The position numbers and the translations under genes are program-made. Below are positions 1 through 6,291 of a stretch of DNA of 6,470 nt, piece after piece. The stretch lies in contig CAYLSO010000177.1 of NCBI GenBank assembly GCA_964386525.1, positions 1 through 6,470 on the forward strand, given 5' to 3'. Each line of letters starts with the position of its first letter. The stretch's first letter is position 1. The DNA comes from CAYLSO01 sp964386525 (GTDB lineage: Bacteria > Eisenbacteria > RBG-16-71-46 > DASYSL01). The notes under the pieces were generated by a model. It searched no databases. It saw only the letters and a program-made list of their open reading frames with translations, and was not told the DNA's origin.

Positions 1-667
1 TCTGGTGTCGTTCGTCTCCATGCTCGCCGACTCGGTGCCGCTGGTCGCCGGCGCCGCCATGGCCTTCAAGTTCCGCAAGGAGCCGCGGGTGGCCCTCACC
101 TTCGGCGGCGAGGGCGCCACCTCGCGCGGCGACTGGCACGAGGGCATCAACCTGGCGTCGGTGCAGCAGGCCCCGGCCATCTTCGTCATCAACAACAACC
201 AGTACGCCTACTCGACGCCGGCCCGCGAGCAGTTCAACTGCGAGGCGCTGGCCGCGCGCGGCGTCGCCTACGGCATCCCCGGCTACCGCGTCGACGGCAA
301 CGACCCCGACGTCGTCTTCCGCACCGCGCGCGAGGTGGTGGAGCGGGCGCGCTCGGGCGGCGGTCCGAGCCTCGTCGAGTGCGTCACCGCGCGCATGACC
401 GGCCACTCGGCGCACGACGACCCCTCGCACTACGTGCCCAAGGAGTTCTTCGAGGAGTGGGAGAAGCGCGACCCCATCGAGCACTACACGCAGCGGCTGC
501 TGGACGAGAAGGTGATCACGCCGGCGTGGCTCGAGGAGCAGGAGCTCGAGATCAAGAAAGCCGTGGACCTGGCCGTCACCCAGGCCGAGGCCTGCCCCTA
601 TCCCGAGCCCGAGGAGTGCCTGACCGACGTTTACTACGATCCCACCCGGCCGGTGGTCAACCAGTAG
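1..667 (+). CDS. 2-oxo acid dehydrogenase E1 component, alpha subunit (5' truncated by window)
   Basis: This is the C-terminal 221 residues of the thiamine diphosphate-dependent E1 alpha subunit; the reading frame is open from base 2 and ends at TAG 665-667. With E1 beta it decarboxylates a 2-oxo acid and passes the acyl group to lipoyl-E2 in the cytoplasm. Visible motifs are the ThDP/Mg binding signature GEGATSRGDWHEG (window residues 36-48) followed by VINNNQYAYSTP (62-73), and the phosphorylation-loop equivalent RMTGHSAHDDPSHY (131-144). The C-terminal helix ends in ECLTDVYYD. The signature is GEG rather than the usual GDG, as in branched-chain (BCKDH) E1 alpha proteins. The next gene, E1 beta, starts 26 bases later, so the two are almost certainly co-transcribed. 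Substrate (branched-chain 2-oxo acids versus pyruvate) cannot be fixed from sequence alone. The family is near certain; the true start lies outside the window. Confidence 0.95.
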   Translation, partial: LVSFVSMLADSVPLVAGAAMAFKFRKEPRVALTFGGEGATSRGDWHEGINLASVQQAPAIFVINNNQYAYSTPAREQFNCEALAARGVAYGIPGYRVDGNDPDVVFRTAREVVERARSGGGPSLVECVTARMTGHSAHDDPSHYVPKEFFEEWEKRDPIEHYTQRLLDEKVITPAWLEEQELEIKKAVDLAVTQAEACPYPEPEECLTDVYYDPTRPVVNQ

Positions 668-682
668 CGGCGGCGGCGCCGA

Positions 683-690
683 GAGAGGGA
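683..690 (+). promoter_or_regulatory. Ribosome binding site of E1 beta
   Basis: A purine run GAGAGGGA lies three bases before ATG 694, in the 26-base gap after the E1 alpha stop. It selects ATG 694 over in-frame upstream positions, which would overlap the E1 alpha coding sequence and lack E1 beta homology. Confidence 0.6.
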
Positions 691-693
691 GTC

Positions 694-1668
694 ATGGCAG
701 CGATCACGTTCCTGGAAGCCATCCGGCAGGCGATGCAGGAGGAGATGCGCCGCGACGAGCGCGTGCTCCTCATGGGCGAGGACGTCGCCAACTACGGCGG
801 CGCCTTCAAGGTCACGCAGGGGCTGTTCGAGGAGTTCGGCCCGACGCGCGTCGTCAACATGCCGATCGCCGAGTCGGCGATCGTCGGCGCCGCCATCGGC
901 ATGTCGATGAACGGCATGCTGCCCGTCGTCGAGATGCAGTTCATCGACTTCATCACCTGCGCCTTCGACCAGATCACCTCCTACGCCGCCAAGAGCCGCT
1001 ACCGCTGGGGCGTGGGCGTGCCCATCGTGATCCGCGGGCCCTCGAGCGGCAACGTGCATGGCGGGCCGTTCCACTCGGCCAACCCGGAGATGTACTTCGT
1101 GCACACGCCGGGGCTAAAGGTGGTGGAGCCGGCCACGGTGTACGACGCCAAGGGGCTCTTGAAGGCGGCCATCCGCGACCCGGACCCGGTGCTCTACCTC
1201 GAGCCCAAGTACCTCTACCGGCGCATCACGGACGAGATCCCGGCCGACGACTACGTCGTGCCGATCGGCAAGGGCGTGATCCGCAGGCCGGGCCGCGACA
1301 TCACCGTGGCCACCTACGGCACGATGCTGTACGTGGCCCTGGAGTCGGCGCACCAGCTGGAGCGTGAGGGCATCTCGCTCGAGATCATCGACCTGCGCTC
1401 GCTCTTGCCGTTCGACGAGGACATGGTGATGACCTCGGTCAAGAAGACCGGCCGCCTGATCCTGCTGCACGAGGACACGCTCACCGGCGGGCTGGGCGGC
1501 GAGATCGCCGCGCGCGTCGCGGACCAGGCGTTCCTCTACCTGGAGGCGCCGATCAAGCGCATCACCGCGCCCGACACGCCGGTGCCGTTCGCCCCGCCGC
1601 TGGAGGAGTTCTTCCTGCCCAAGTCGAGCGACGTGAACCGCGTGGCCAGGGAGCTGATGGCGTTCTAG
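694..1668 (+). CDS. 2-oxo acid dehydrogenase E1 component, beta subunit
   Basis: This is a complete 324-residue E1 beta subunit, the normal length for the family. It forms the alpha2beta2 E1 that decarboxylates a 2-oxo acid and reductively acylates E2. The N-terminal transketolase-like pyrimidine-binding domain (about 1-180) carries LLMGEDVANYGG (25-36) and PIAES (57-61), whose Glu60 matches the Glu that activates the ThDP aminopyrimidine. It also carries GGPFHSANPE (123-132), with His127 at the conserved active-site His position. The C-terminal transketolase domain (about 195-320) contains DLRSLLPFDED, HEDTLTGGLGGEIA and the LEAPIKRITAPDTPVP signature. HSANPE and EPKYLYR (170-176) are closer to BCKDH E1 beta than to pyruvate dehydrogenase E1 beta (typically HSQ and ENELMYG). 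ATG 694 is preceded by a purine-rich RBS. It sits between E1 alpha and E2 in one operon. The exact substrate is inferred, not shown. Confidence 0.95.
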   Translation: MAAITFLEAIRQAMQEEMRRDERVLLMGEDVANYGGAFKVTQGLFEEFGPTRVVNMPIAESAIVGAAIGMSMNGMLPVVEMQFIDFITCAFDQITSYAAKSRYRWGVGVPIVIRGPSSGNVHGGPFHSANPEMYFVHTPGLKVVEPATVYDAKGLLKAAIRDPDPVLYLEPKYLYRRITDEIPADDYVVPIGKGVIRRPGRDITVATYGTMLYVALESAHQLEREGISLEIIDLRSLLPFDEDMVMTSVKKTGRLILLHEDTLTGGLGGEIAARVADQAFLYLEAPIKRITAPDTPVPFAPPLEEFFLPKSSDVNRVARELMAF

Positions 1669-1694
1669 GGAGCCGGTGGACGGAGCCGGCGGAC
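1669..1694 (+). repeat. 13-base tandem direct repeat after the E1 beta stop
   Basis: GGAGCCGGTGGAC (1669-1681) is followed immediately by GGAGCCGGCGGAC (1682-1694), two head-to-tail copies with one mismatch, starting on the base after the E1 beta TAG. The repeat occupies part of the 72-base gap before E2. It may be slippage duplication in GC-rich DNA; no function is claimed. Confidence 0.7.
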
Positions 1695-1729
1695 CCGGGA
1701 CGCCCCGCGTGTGGCGCGGCGCCCCCCTG

Positions 1730-1738
1730 AAGGAGAGG
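1730..1738 (+). promoter_or_regulatory. Strong Shine-Dalgarno sequence of the E2 gene
   Basis: AAGGAGAGG ends two bases before ATG 1741, with its AAGGAG core about five bases upstream. It fixes the E2 start at 1741 instead of the in-frame GTG at 1711, which has no such site and would add ten residues ahead of the lipoyl domain. It is the best match to the anti-SD in the operon, which would suit the need for many E2 copies per complex (inference). Confidence 0.85.
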
Positions 1739-1740
1739 CA

Positions 1741-3126
1741 ATGGCAACCGAAATCGTGATGCCCCAGATGGGCGAGTCGATCGCCGAGGGCACGGTCACC
1801 AAGTGGCTCAAGCAGGTGGGCGAGCGCGTCGAGCGCGACGAGCCGCTGCTCGAGATCTCGACCGACAAGGTGGACACGGCCATCCCCTCGTCCGAGGGCG
1901 GCACGATCACGGAGATCCGGGTGAAGGAGGGCGAGACGGTGCCCATCCACACGGTCATCGCCGTGCTGGACGGGCCGGCCCGCGGGGCGGCGCCCGCGCC
2001 GGTGGCTGCCGCAGCGCCGGCTCCCTTGCCTGTCGCCCCGGCTGCGGCTCCGGCCCCGCGCCCCGTCGCGCCGTCTCCGCCCGCACCGGCGGCCCCGGCT
2101 CCGACTGCGTCCTACGCGCCTGCCGCGACCCCAGCCCGGCTGCTGACCTCGCCGCTGGTCAAGCGCATGGCCCGCGAGGAGAGCGTGGACCTGCGTTACG
2201 TGGCGGGCACCGGCGCCGGCGGGCGGGTGACGCGCCGCGACATCCTGCACTTCATCGAGGAGCGCAAGGCCGGCCGCGTGGCCGTGCCGGCCCCCGGCTA
2301 CGCTCCCCACACCGCTCCCGCGCCGCTGGCGCCCAGGCCCACGGCCCCGCCGGGCTTCGCGCCGGCGCCGTCCGCCGGCCACGCGCCGGCGCCCAACGCC
2401 TCGTGGGAAGCGCAGGTCTCCCCCGGCGACCGCGTCGAGCCGATGAACCAGATGCGCCGGCTCATCAGCCAGCACATGCAGTACTCGAAGCACACCTCGC
2501 CGCACGTCTACACGATGTTCGAGTTCGACATGACCAACATCGTGCAACTGCGAGCGCGCGAGAAGGCGGGCTTCGAGAAGCAGGCCGGCGTCAAGCTCAC
2601 CTACATGCCGTTCGTGGCGCGCGCGGCGTGCTACGCGCTCAAGCGCAACCCCCTGCTCAACGCCAGCGTGCGCGGCGAGGAGATCGTCTTCCACGACCAC
2701 GTCAACCTCGGCATCGCGGTGGCGCTGGAGAACGGGCTCATCGTGCCGGTGGTCAAACAGGCGGAGGAGAAGTCGTTCCTCGGCATGGCCAAGTCGCTCG
2801 CCGACCTGGCCGAGCGGGCGCGCAGCAAGCGCCTGACGCTCGACGACATCCAGGGCGGCACCTTCACGATCACCAACCCCGGCGTCTTCGGCAGCCTCAT
2901 CGGCTTCGCGGTCATCAACCAGCCGCAGGTCGGCATCCTCGACATGGGCGCCATCGTCAAGCGCCCGGTGGTCATGGAGCTGGAAGGCTCCGACGCCATC
3001 GTCGTGCGCCACATGCAGCTCATGTCCATCTCGTACGACCACCGCATCGTCGACGGCGCCACCACCGACCACTTCATGAACGACCTGCGGGATTATCTGC
3101 GGGGCTGGAGCGAGCCGCTCTTGTAA
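1741..3126 (+). CDS. 2-oxo acid dehydrogenase E2 component (dihydrolipoamide acyltransferase)
   Basis: This is a complete 461-residue E2 core subunit, which takes the acyl group from E1 on its lipoyl arm and transfers it to CoA. One N-terminal lipoyl domain (2-77) has the lipoylation site EISTDKVDTAIPS, with Lys43 as the modified residue. An Ala/Pro-rich linker (about 78-130) leads to the E1/E3 subunit-binding domain (133-172, TSPLVKRMAREESVDL ... GRVTRRDIL). A second Pro/Ala linker (about 180-222) precedes the catalytic acyltransferase domain (about 228-461). That domain carries GTFTITNPGVFGS (373-385) and the active-site motif SYDHRIVDGA (431-440) with His434 and Asp438. All functional parts are present. 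It is the last gene of the run, 72 bases after E1 beta; no E3 gene follows, so E3 must be encoded elsewhere. The acyl specificity (acetyl, branched acyl or succinyl) is unresolved, although the E1 partners favour a branched-chain or broad-range complex. Confidence 0.95.
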   Translation: MATEIVMPQMGESIAEGTVTKWLKQVGERVERDEPLLEISTDKVDTAIPSSEGGTITEIRVKEGETVPIHTVIAVLDGPARGAAPAPVAAAAPAPLPVAPAAAPAPRPVAPSPPAPAAPAPTASYAPAATPARLLTSPLVKRMAREESVDLRYVAGTGAGGRVTRRDILHFIEERKAGRVAVPAPGYAPHTAPAPLAPRPTAPPGFAPAPSAGHAPAPNASWEAQVSPGDRVEPMNQMRRLISQHMQYSKHTSPHVYTMFEFDMTNIVQLRAREKAGFEKQAGVKLTYMPFVARAACYALKRNPLLNASVRGEEIVFHDHVNLGIAVALENGLIVPVVKQAEEKSFLGMAKSLADLAERARSKRLTLDDIQGGTFTITNPGVFGSLIGFAVINQPQVGILDMGAIVKRPVVMELEGSDAIVVRHMQLMSISYDHRIVDGATTDHFMNDLRDYLRGWSEPLL

Positions 3127-3151
3127 GGCGCGGCGGCGCCGGCGGGAATCG

Positions 3152-3186
3152 CGAGCGGCACGGGGCTTCCGGCTCCGTGCCGCTCG
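3152..3186 (+). terminator. Strong stem-loop between convergent genes (probable transcription terminator)
   Basis: CGAGCGGCACGG (3152-3163) pairs perfectly with CCGTGCCGCTCG (3175-3186), a 12-base-pair stem. It extends inward by a G-U, a G-C and a C-G pair to a five-base loop, TTCCG. It begins 25 bases after the E2 stop and ends 37 bases before the DUF2442 stop on the opposite strand, exactly where a shared terminator is expected. The + strand tail is GTCTTGGT, only a weak U tract, and the - strand tail has none. It is therefore not a textbook intrinsic terminator; Rho help or an RNA-stabilising role is possible. The structure is certain from sequence; the termination role is inferred. Confidence 0.75.
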
Positions 3187-3223
3187 GTCTTGGTGGCCGT
3201 GTTCGCGCGCGGTCGGCGCGGCC

Positions 3224-3520
3224 TCAGGCGGTGCCCTCCCGCCACCGGCGCGCGAGCGCCCGCATTCCCTCGAGGTGCAAGGGCCAGTCGTGCAGCGTCG
3301 CGGGGTCGAAGTCGGCCCCATTCGGCCAGACGAGCGTCTTCACCTCGGGGTCGATGCGTACCTGATTGAAGAGACCGAGATCCCGCAGCGGCCCGAACAG
3401 GTCGCCCTGCAGCACGGGAGAGAAGTCTATGGTCTGCTCCTGCGCGTCGTCGAACACCACGCGCAGCGTATGGGACCCGACGATTTCGAAGGCCTCGACG
3501 CGGTGGATGGGGTGGGTCAT
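3224..3520 (-). CDS. DUF2442 domain-containing protein
   Basis: This is a 98-residue protein of the DUF2442 family, whose biochemical function is not established. The family pattern is clear: an N-terminal beta strand pair HRVEAFEIVGSHTLRVVFDD (6-25), then IDFSPVLQGDLFGPLRD (31-47), FNQVRIDPEVKTLVWPNG (51-68), and the hallmark WPNGADFDPATL (65-76). The tail (77-98) is basic. The length matches stand-alone members. There is no signal peptide or membrane segment, so it should be cytoplasmic. ATG 3520 is chosen because GAGGAG lies six bases upstream and the family match begins at once; an in-frame ATG at 3592 would add 24 unrelated residues inside the protease gene. The gene follows the protease stop by ten bases and is probably translationally coupled to it. 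Many relatives sit beside a DUF4160 gene in toxin-antitoxin-like pairs; none is seen here. Its relation to the protease is unknown. Confidence 0.85.
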   Translation of the reverse strand: MTHPIHRVEAFEIVGSHTLRVVFDDAQEQTIDFSPVLQGDLFGPLRDLGLFNQVRIDPEVKTLVWPNGADFDPATLHDWPLHLEGMRALARRWREGTA

Positions 3521-3526
3521 AACAAG

Positions 3527-3532
3527 CTCCTC
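3527..3532 (-). promoter_or_regulatory. Shine-Dalgarno of DUF2442 overlapping the protease stop codon
   Basis: On the - strand the junction reads TGAGGAGCTTGTTATG. The GA of the protease TGA (3531-3533) forms the first two bases of the GAGGAG SD, and the DUF2442 ATG lies six bases further on. A ribosome terminating the protease would therefore stand on the next gene's SD, the usual layout for translational coupling. Confidence 0.8.
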
Positions 3533-6134
3533 ATCGTAGCCACACGAACCGCCGGGTCGCCGAGCGCGTGCCGTCGTCCACGCGCACGACATAGACGCCC
3601 GAGGGAGCGGCCGGCCCGCCGTCGGTCACGCCGTCCCAGGCCGCCTGGAGGGTGCCGCCTTGGGAGCCGGCCAGGGCCGGCAGCCGGCGGACCGGAGCGC
3701 CGCGGAAGTCGTAGATGTCGAAGCGGACCTCCGGGACCGGCTCACCGCTGCCCGGAAGACTCGTCGGCGCGGCGGGATCCCACCAGGCGGTGAAGCTCAC
3801 GGACCCGCGCGCCGGGTTCGGGAAAGGCGGCGCGAGGCGCAGCGCGACCGGCGAGGAGGATCCGCACCCCCCGCCGGTGATCTCCACCGGCACGTCCTCC
3901 CGGGCGCACTCGCCGACACCGTGGACATCGCAGGCGATGACCTCGATGACGCCGCTGCCCGATGCCGGCCGGCACGGCGCGGTGACCGTCAGGCTGCCCG
4001 CCGCGGTGCCCGACTCGCCCAAGAGTTGCGAGGCCGCGCCCTCCGGCTGCCAGTAGACGGACACCGAGGTGACCGTGTCCGGGTCGCTGGCCTCCCACTC
4101 GACCGCATAGCGCTGGCCCGCGGTCCAGACCGCGCCCCGCGCGGGCTGGATCACGCGCAGCGTGGGCGGAGCGTCGTACCGCGCCCACGCGCTCCACTCC
4201 ATCACCACCTGCTCGGGCGGCCGCGGCAGCCAGCCGACCGGCGCGCAGCTCGGGCACTCGGGCGGCGGGACATCGACGTAATAGACGTTCGTCGTCAGAT
4301 CCGCACCCGCCAGCGTCACCGACCCGGAGACCACGTCGCCCCACGGGATGTTCGCCTCGTGCACGGGGCCCGCCGACCAGCCGCCGGGGCCGCTGGGGCG
4401 CACCCAATACTGCGGCATGGACAGGGGCGCGCTGGGCCCGTCGGCGCGCGCCGTCACTGCGTACCGCTCGGCGTAATAGTCGCCGTCCACGGAGTAGGAG
4501 TCCCGGGTGATGCCGCTGTCGAAGACGCGCAGGCTCTCCATGCCCGCCGACGTCCAGGAAGCCGCCGGCGCCGAGCCGTGTGCCACGCCCCACGGCCGCG
4601 TCAGTTTCTCCACGAGGGCGGCCGCGTCCGCGAAGCCGTAGCCGAAGGATTCGTCGCGCCCCGGCTGGCCCCAGTCGCGCGCCGTACGCCGCACGAGCTG
4701 CTGGAAGTCGTTGCCCGTGAGACCGGGCTGCAGCCCGTAGGCCAGCCCCGCCATGCCGGCCACGTACGGCGCCGAGAACGAGGTGCCCGAGGTGGCCACG
4801 AAGTTGCGCAGCGGCGAGCCGGCGGCGTTGGCGTAGGTGAGCCAGGTCGAGTAGATCTCCTGGCCCGGGGCCACCACGTCCACCTGGTCGCCGTAGGTCG
4901 ACCAGATCGGCAGCTCGCCGAACGGGTCGAGCGCCCCCACCGAAACGCCGACGCCGAGGGTGGCGTACCAGCCCGGGTACTGAGGCCGTGCGTCGCCCGA
5001 GTTGCCGGCGCCGAAGATCACCGCCGAGCCGCGCTCGGTCACCCACTGGCAGGCGTCGCGCACCAGGCCGGTGCGCTCGTCGCCGCCGAAGGAGACGTTT
5101 ATGGCGCGGGCGCCGTACTGGTGAGCGAAGACGATGGAGCGGGCCAGGTCGGGGCCGGTGGCGTCGCCGTTGCGGTTGCCTGTCGCCTTCACGGCCACCA
5201 GGCGCACACCCGTCGAATCGCCGCCCGCGCCCCCGGCCATGCCTGCCACGCCGCGGCCGTCGAGCTGCGGACCGTTGTTGGTGATCGCTGCCATGACGCC
5301 GGCCACCATGGTGCCGTGGCCGACGCTGTCGGCGGGCGAGGCCGGGGGATCGGTGCCGGAGAGGGCCACCACCAGCCGCGGCGTGCCGTCGAAGAGCGTG
5401 GTGTTGAGCTCGGGATGAGAGGGATCGATGCCCGTGTCCACGACGCCGAGGATCGTGGCCGTGCTGCCGGCGAAGCGCATCCAGGCTTCCGGGGCGCGCA
5501 CGTCCACGCCGGCGGCCCCGCCGAAGCGGCCGACGCCCGTGTTGTAGAGCCCCCACTGCGTCTCGTTGACGAAGAGCGGGTCGTTCGGGAAGAAGCCGTC
5601 GCGGGCGGCGGCTTGGGGGGCGAGCGGGACCGGAGCGAACGCCGTCGGAGCGCGGGCCGGCGCCGGGGTCGGTCCGGTGCCCCAGTCGAATCCCTTCACG
5701 ACCAGTGGCTCGTACACCCCGTCGGGCTCGGCGAACTCGGCGAGCCTTTCCCCCACGATGCGGCGCGCCAGATCGCGTGCCGCGGCCGCGGTGGTCCGCT
5801 CCGGCAGCGCGACGACGAAGGTGCGCCGCCATGACGGCGGCGCATCCCCGAGGCCATCGGAGAGGCGCGCGGCCGGACCGGCGCCGGCGGCGTGCAGCAG
5901 GCTCTCGAGCCGCGAGGCACCGGGGATGGCCAGGGACGCAGGTGCGGCCATGCCACCCGTCGCCCCGTAAGGTACCAGCGCCCCGGGCTCCACGCCCGGC
6001 GGCAAGCGCAGCACGAGCCGCGGCGCCGGGGCGGGCACCGCCGAAGCGGCGGCGGCCGGCACGGGCGCGAGCCACGACAAAGCGCCCGCCAGCAGGGCGG
6101 GCAAGAGAAGCATCCGGCAGCAACGCGATGCCAT
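3531..6134 (-). CDS. Secreted subtilisin-family (S8) serine protease with C-terminal Ig-like and FlgD/T9SS-like domains
   Basis: This 867-residue secreted endopeptidase starts with a signal peptide: basic RCCR, a hydrophobic LLLPALLAGALSWLAPV, then Ala-rich cleavage region near residues 28-31. Residues about 35-180 look like a fervidolysin-type inhibitory prodomain. The catalytic domain (about 183-510) opens with FFPNDPLF ... QWGLYNTG. It holds Asp233 (VVDTGID), His273 (GHGTMVAG), oxyanion Asn378 (FGAGNSG) and Ser452 (GTSFSAPYVAG), so it should be active. Residues about 511-655 match no family I recognise and contain a CPSC motif (627-630). An Ig-like module (about 656-752, VIQPARGAVWTAGQRYAVEW) has Cys721, 735 and 743. 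The last 100 residues are a FlgD-like/T9SS type A-like beta sandwich (FPNPARG, IYDFRGAPVRRL, SGVYVVRVDDG) ending RRFVWLR. ATG 6134 is chosen for its GAGGTG site and the signal peptide. It heads a two-gene unit with DUF2442 and is divergent from aroK. Confidence 0.93.
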   Translation of the reverse strand: MASRCCRMLLLPALLAGALSWLAPVPAAAASAVPAPAPRLVLRLPPGVEPGALVPYGATGGMAAPASLAIPGASRLESLLHAAGAGPAARLSDGLGDAPPSWRRTFVVALPERTTAAAARDLARRIVGERLAEFAEPDGVYEPLVVKGFDWGTGPTPAPARAPTAFAPVPLAPQAAARDGFFPNDPLFVNETQWGLYNTGVGRFGGAAGVDVRAPEAWMRFAGSTATILGVVDTGIDPSHPELNTTLFDGTPRLVVALSGTDPPASPADSVGHGTMVAGVMAAITNNGPQLDGRGVAGMAGGAGGDSTGVRLVAVKATGNRNGDATGPDLARSIVFAHQYGARAINVSFGGDERTGLVRDACQWVTERGSAVIFGAGNSGDARPQYPGWYATLGVGVSVGALDPFGELPIWSTYGDQVDVVAPGQEIYSTWLTYANAAGSPLRNFVATSGTSFSAPYVAGMAGLAYGLQPGLTGNDFQQLVRRTARDWGQPGRDESFGYGFADAAALVEKLTRPWGVAHGSAPAASWTSAGMESLRVFDSGITRDSYSVDGDYYAERYAVTARADGPSAPLSMPQYWVRPSGPGGWSAGPVHEANIPWGDVVSGSVTLAGADLTTNVYYVDVPPPECPSCAPVGWLPRPPEQVVMEWSAWARYDAPPTLRVIQPARGAVWTAGQRYAVEWEASDPDTVTSVSVYWQPEGAASQLLGESGTAAGSLTVTAPCRPASGSGVIEVIACDVHGVGECAREDVPVEITGGGCGSSSPVALRLAPPFPNPARGSVSFTAWWDPAAPTSLPGSGEPVPEVRFDIYDFRGAPVRRLPALAGSQGGTLQAAWDGVTDGGPAAPSGVYVVRVDDGTRSATRRFVWLR

Positions 6135-6138
6135 CAGG

Positions 6139-6144
6139 CACCTC
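6139..6144 (-). promoter_or_regulatory. Ribosome binding site of the protease
   Basis: GAGGTG lies four bases before ATG 6134 on the - strand. It decides the start: the frame is open further upstream to an ATG at 6254, but that would place 40 non-signal residues before the signal peptide and lie upstream of the likely transcription start. The next internal ATG (6113) has no SD. Confidence 0.65.
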
Positions 6145-6180
6145 GGCGGGGGCTGGATCCCGGGGAGCGCGAACGCCCAG

Positions 6181-6209
6181 AGCATACGGGGGCGGCGGGC
6201 GACAGGCAA
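6181..6209 (-). promoter_or_regulatory. Putative sigma70-type promoter of the protease-DUF2442 unit
   Basis: On the - strand, TTGCCT (6209-6204, 4 of 6 to TTGACA) and TATGCT (6186-6181, 4 of 6 to TATAAT with the key TA...T) are separated by exactly 17 bases. Transcription would start near 6174, giving a leader of about 40 bases before ATG 6134. In DNA this GC-rich, such a pair at ideal spacing is noteworthy but not proof. Confidence 0.5.
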
Positions 6210-6275
6210 TTCGGCGCATTGACCCGTGCCCACAAAGCGCGGGAAGCCCGCCACCTGCAGCCCTCAAGTCGAATC

Positions 6276-6284
6276 TGCTATCTT
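6276..6284 (+). promoter_or_regulatory. Putative extended -10 element of aroK (leaderless layout)
   Basis: TGC-TATCTT matches an extended -10 (TGn followed by TAnnnT). Its last base is seven bases before base 6291, so transcription would start at about 6291-6292, on the GTG start codon of aroK. No SD lies before that GTG and no convincing -35 is seen at 17 bases upstream. This is the spacing reported for leaderless genes in several bacterial phyla; here it is inferred from sequence only. Confidence 0.45.
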
Positions 6285-6291
6285 CCGCGCC

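Noticed and set aside
379..693. N-terminal extension of E1 beta from ATG 379
   Set aside because: The extra 105 residues come from the out-of-frame E1 alpha gene and match nothing; ATG 694 has an RBS and starts the family homology.
1696..1728. CGCG/CGCG complementarity upstream of the E2 SD, considered as a riboswitch or attenuator
   Set aside because: Only about four clean pairs form around TGTGG; there is no conserved aptamer-like structure or alternative terminator.
1114..3321. 735-codon open frame on the - strand opposite E1 beta and E2
   Set aside because: Its product is His/Arg/Asp-rich without domains, as expected from the complement of GC-rich codons. The + strand carries intact, motif-complete E1 beta and E2 genes over the same bases.
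3521..3592. N-terminal extension of DUF2442 to ATG 3592
   Set aside because: The extension is encoded inside the end of the protease gene, has no family match and no SD, whereas ATG 3520 has GAGGAG at ideal spacing.
3660..5834. 724-codon open frame on the + strand opposite the protease
   Set aside because: It is an Arg/Ala/Gly-rich shadow of the protease gene with no recognisable domain; the protease frame has all catalytic motifs.
6239..6251. Small hairpin GCGGG-AAG-CCCGC in the protease-aroK gap, considered as an operator or terminator
   Set aside because: Five pairs with a three-base loop are expected by chance in this base composition, and it has no U tract or symmetric partner.
6135..6254. 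N-terminal extension of the protease to ATG 6254
   Set aside because: It would put 40 residues before the signal peptide and lies partly upstream of the predicted promoter start; ATG 6134 has an SD.
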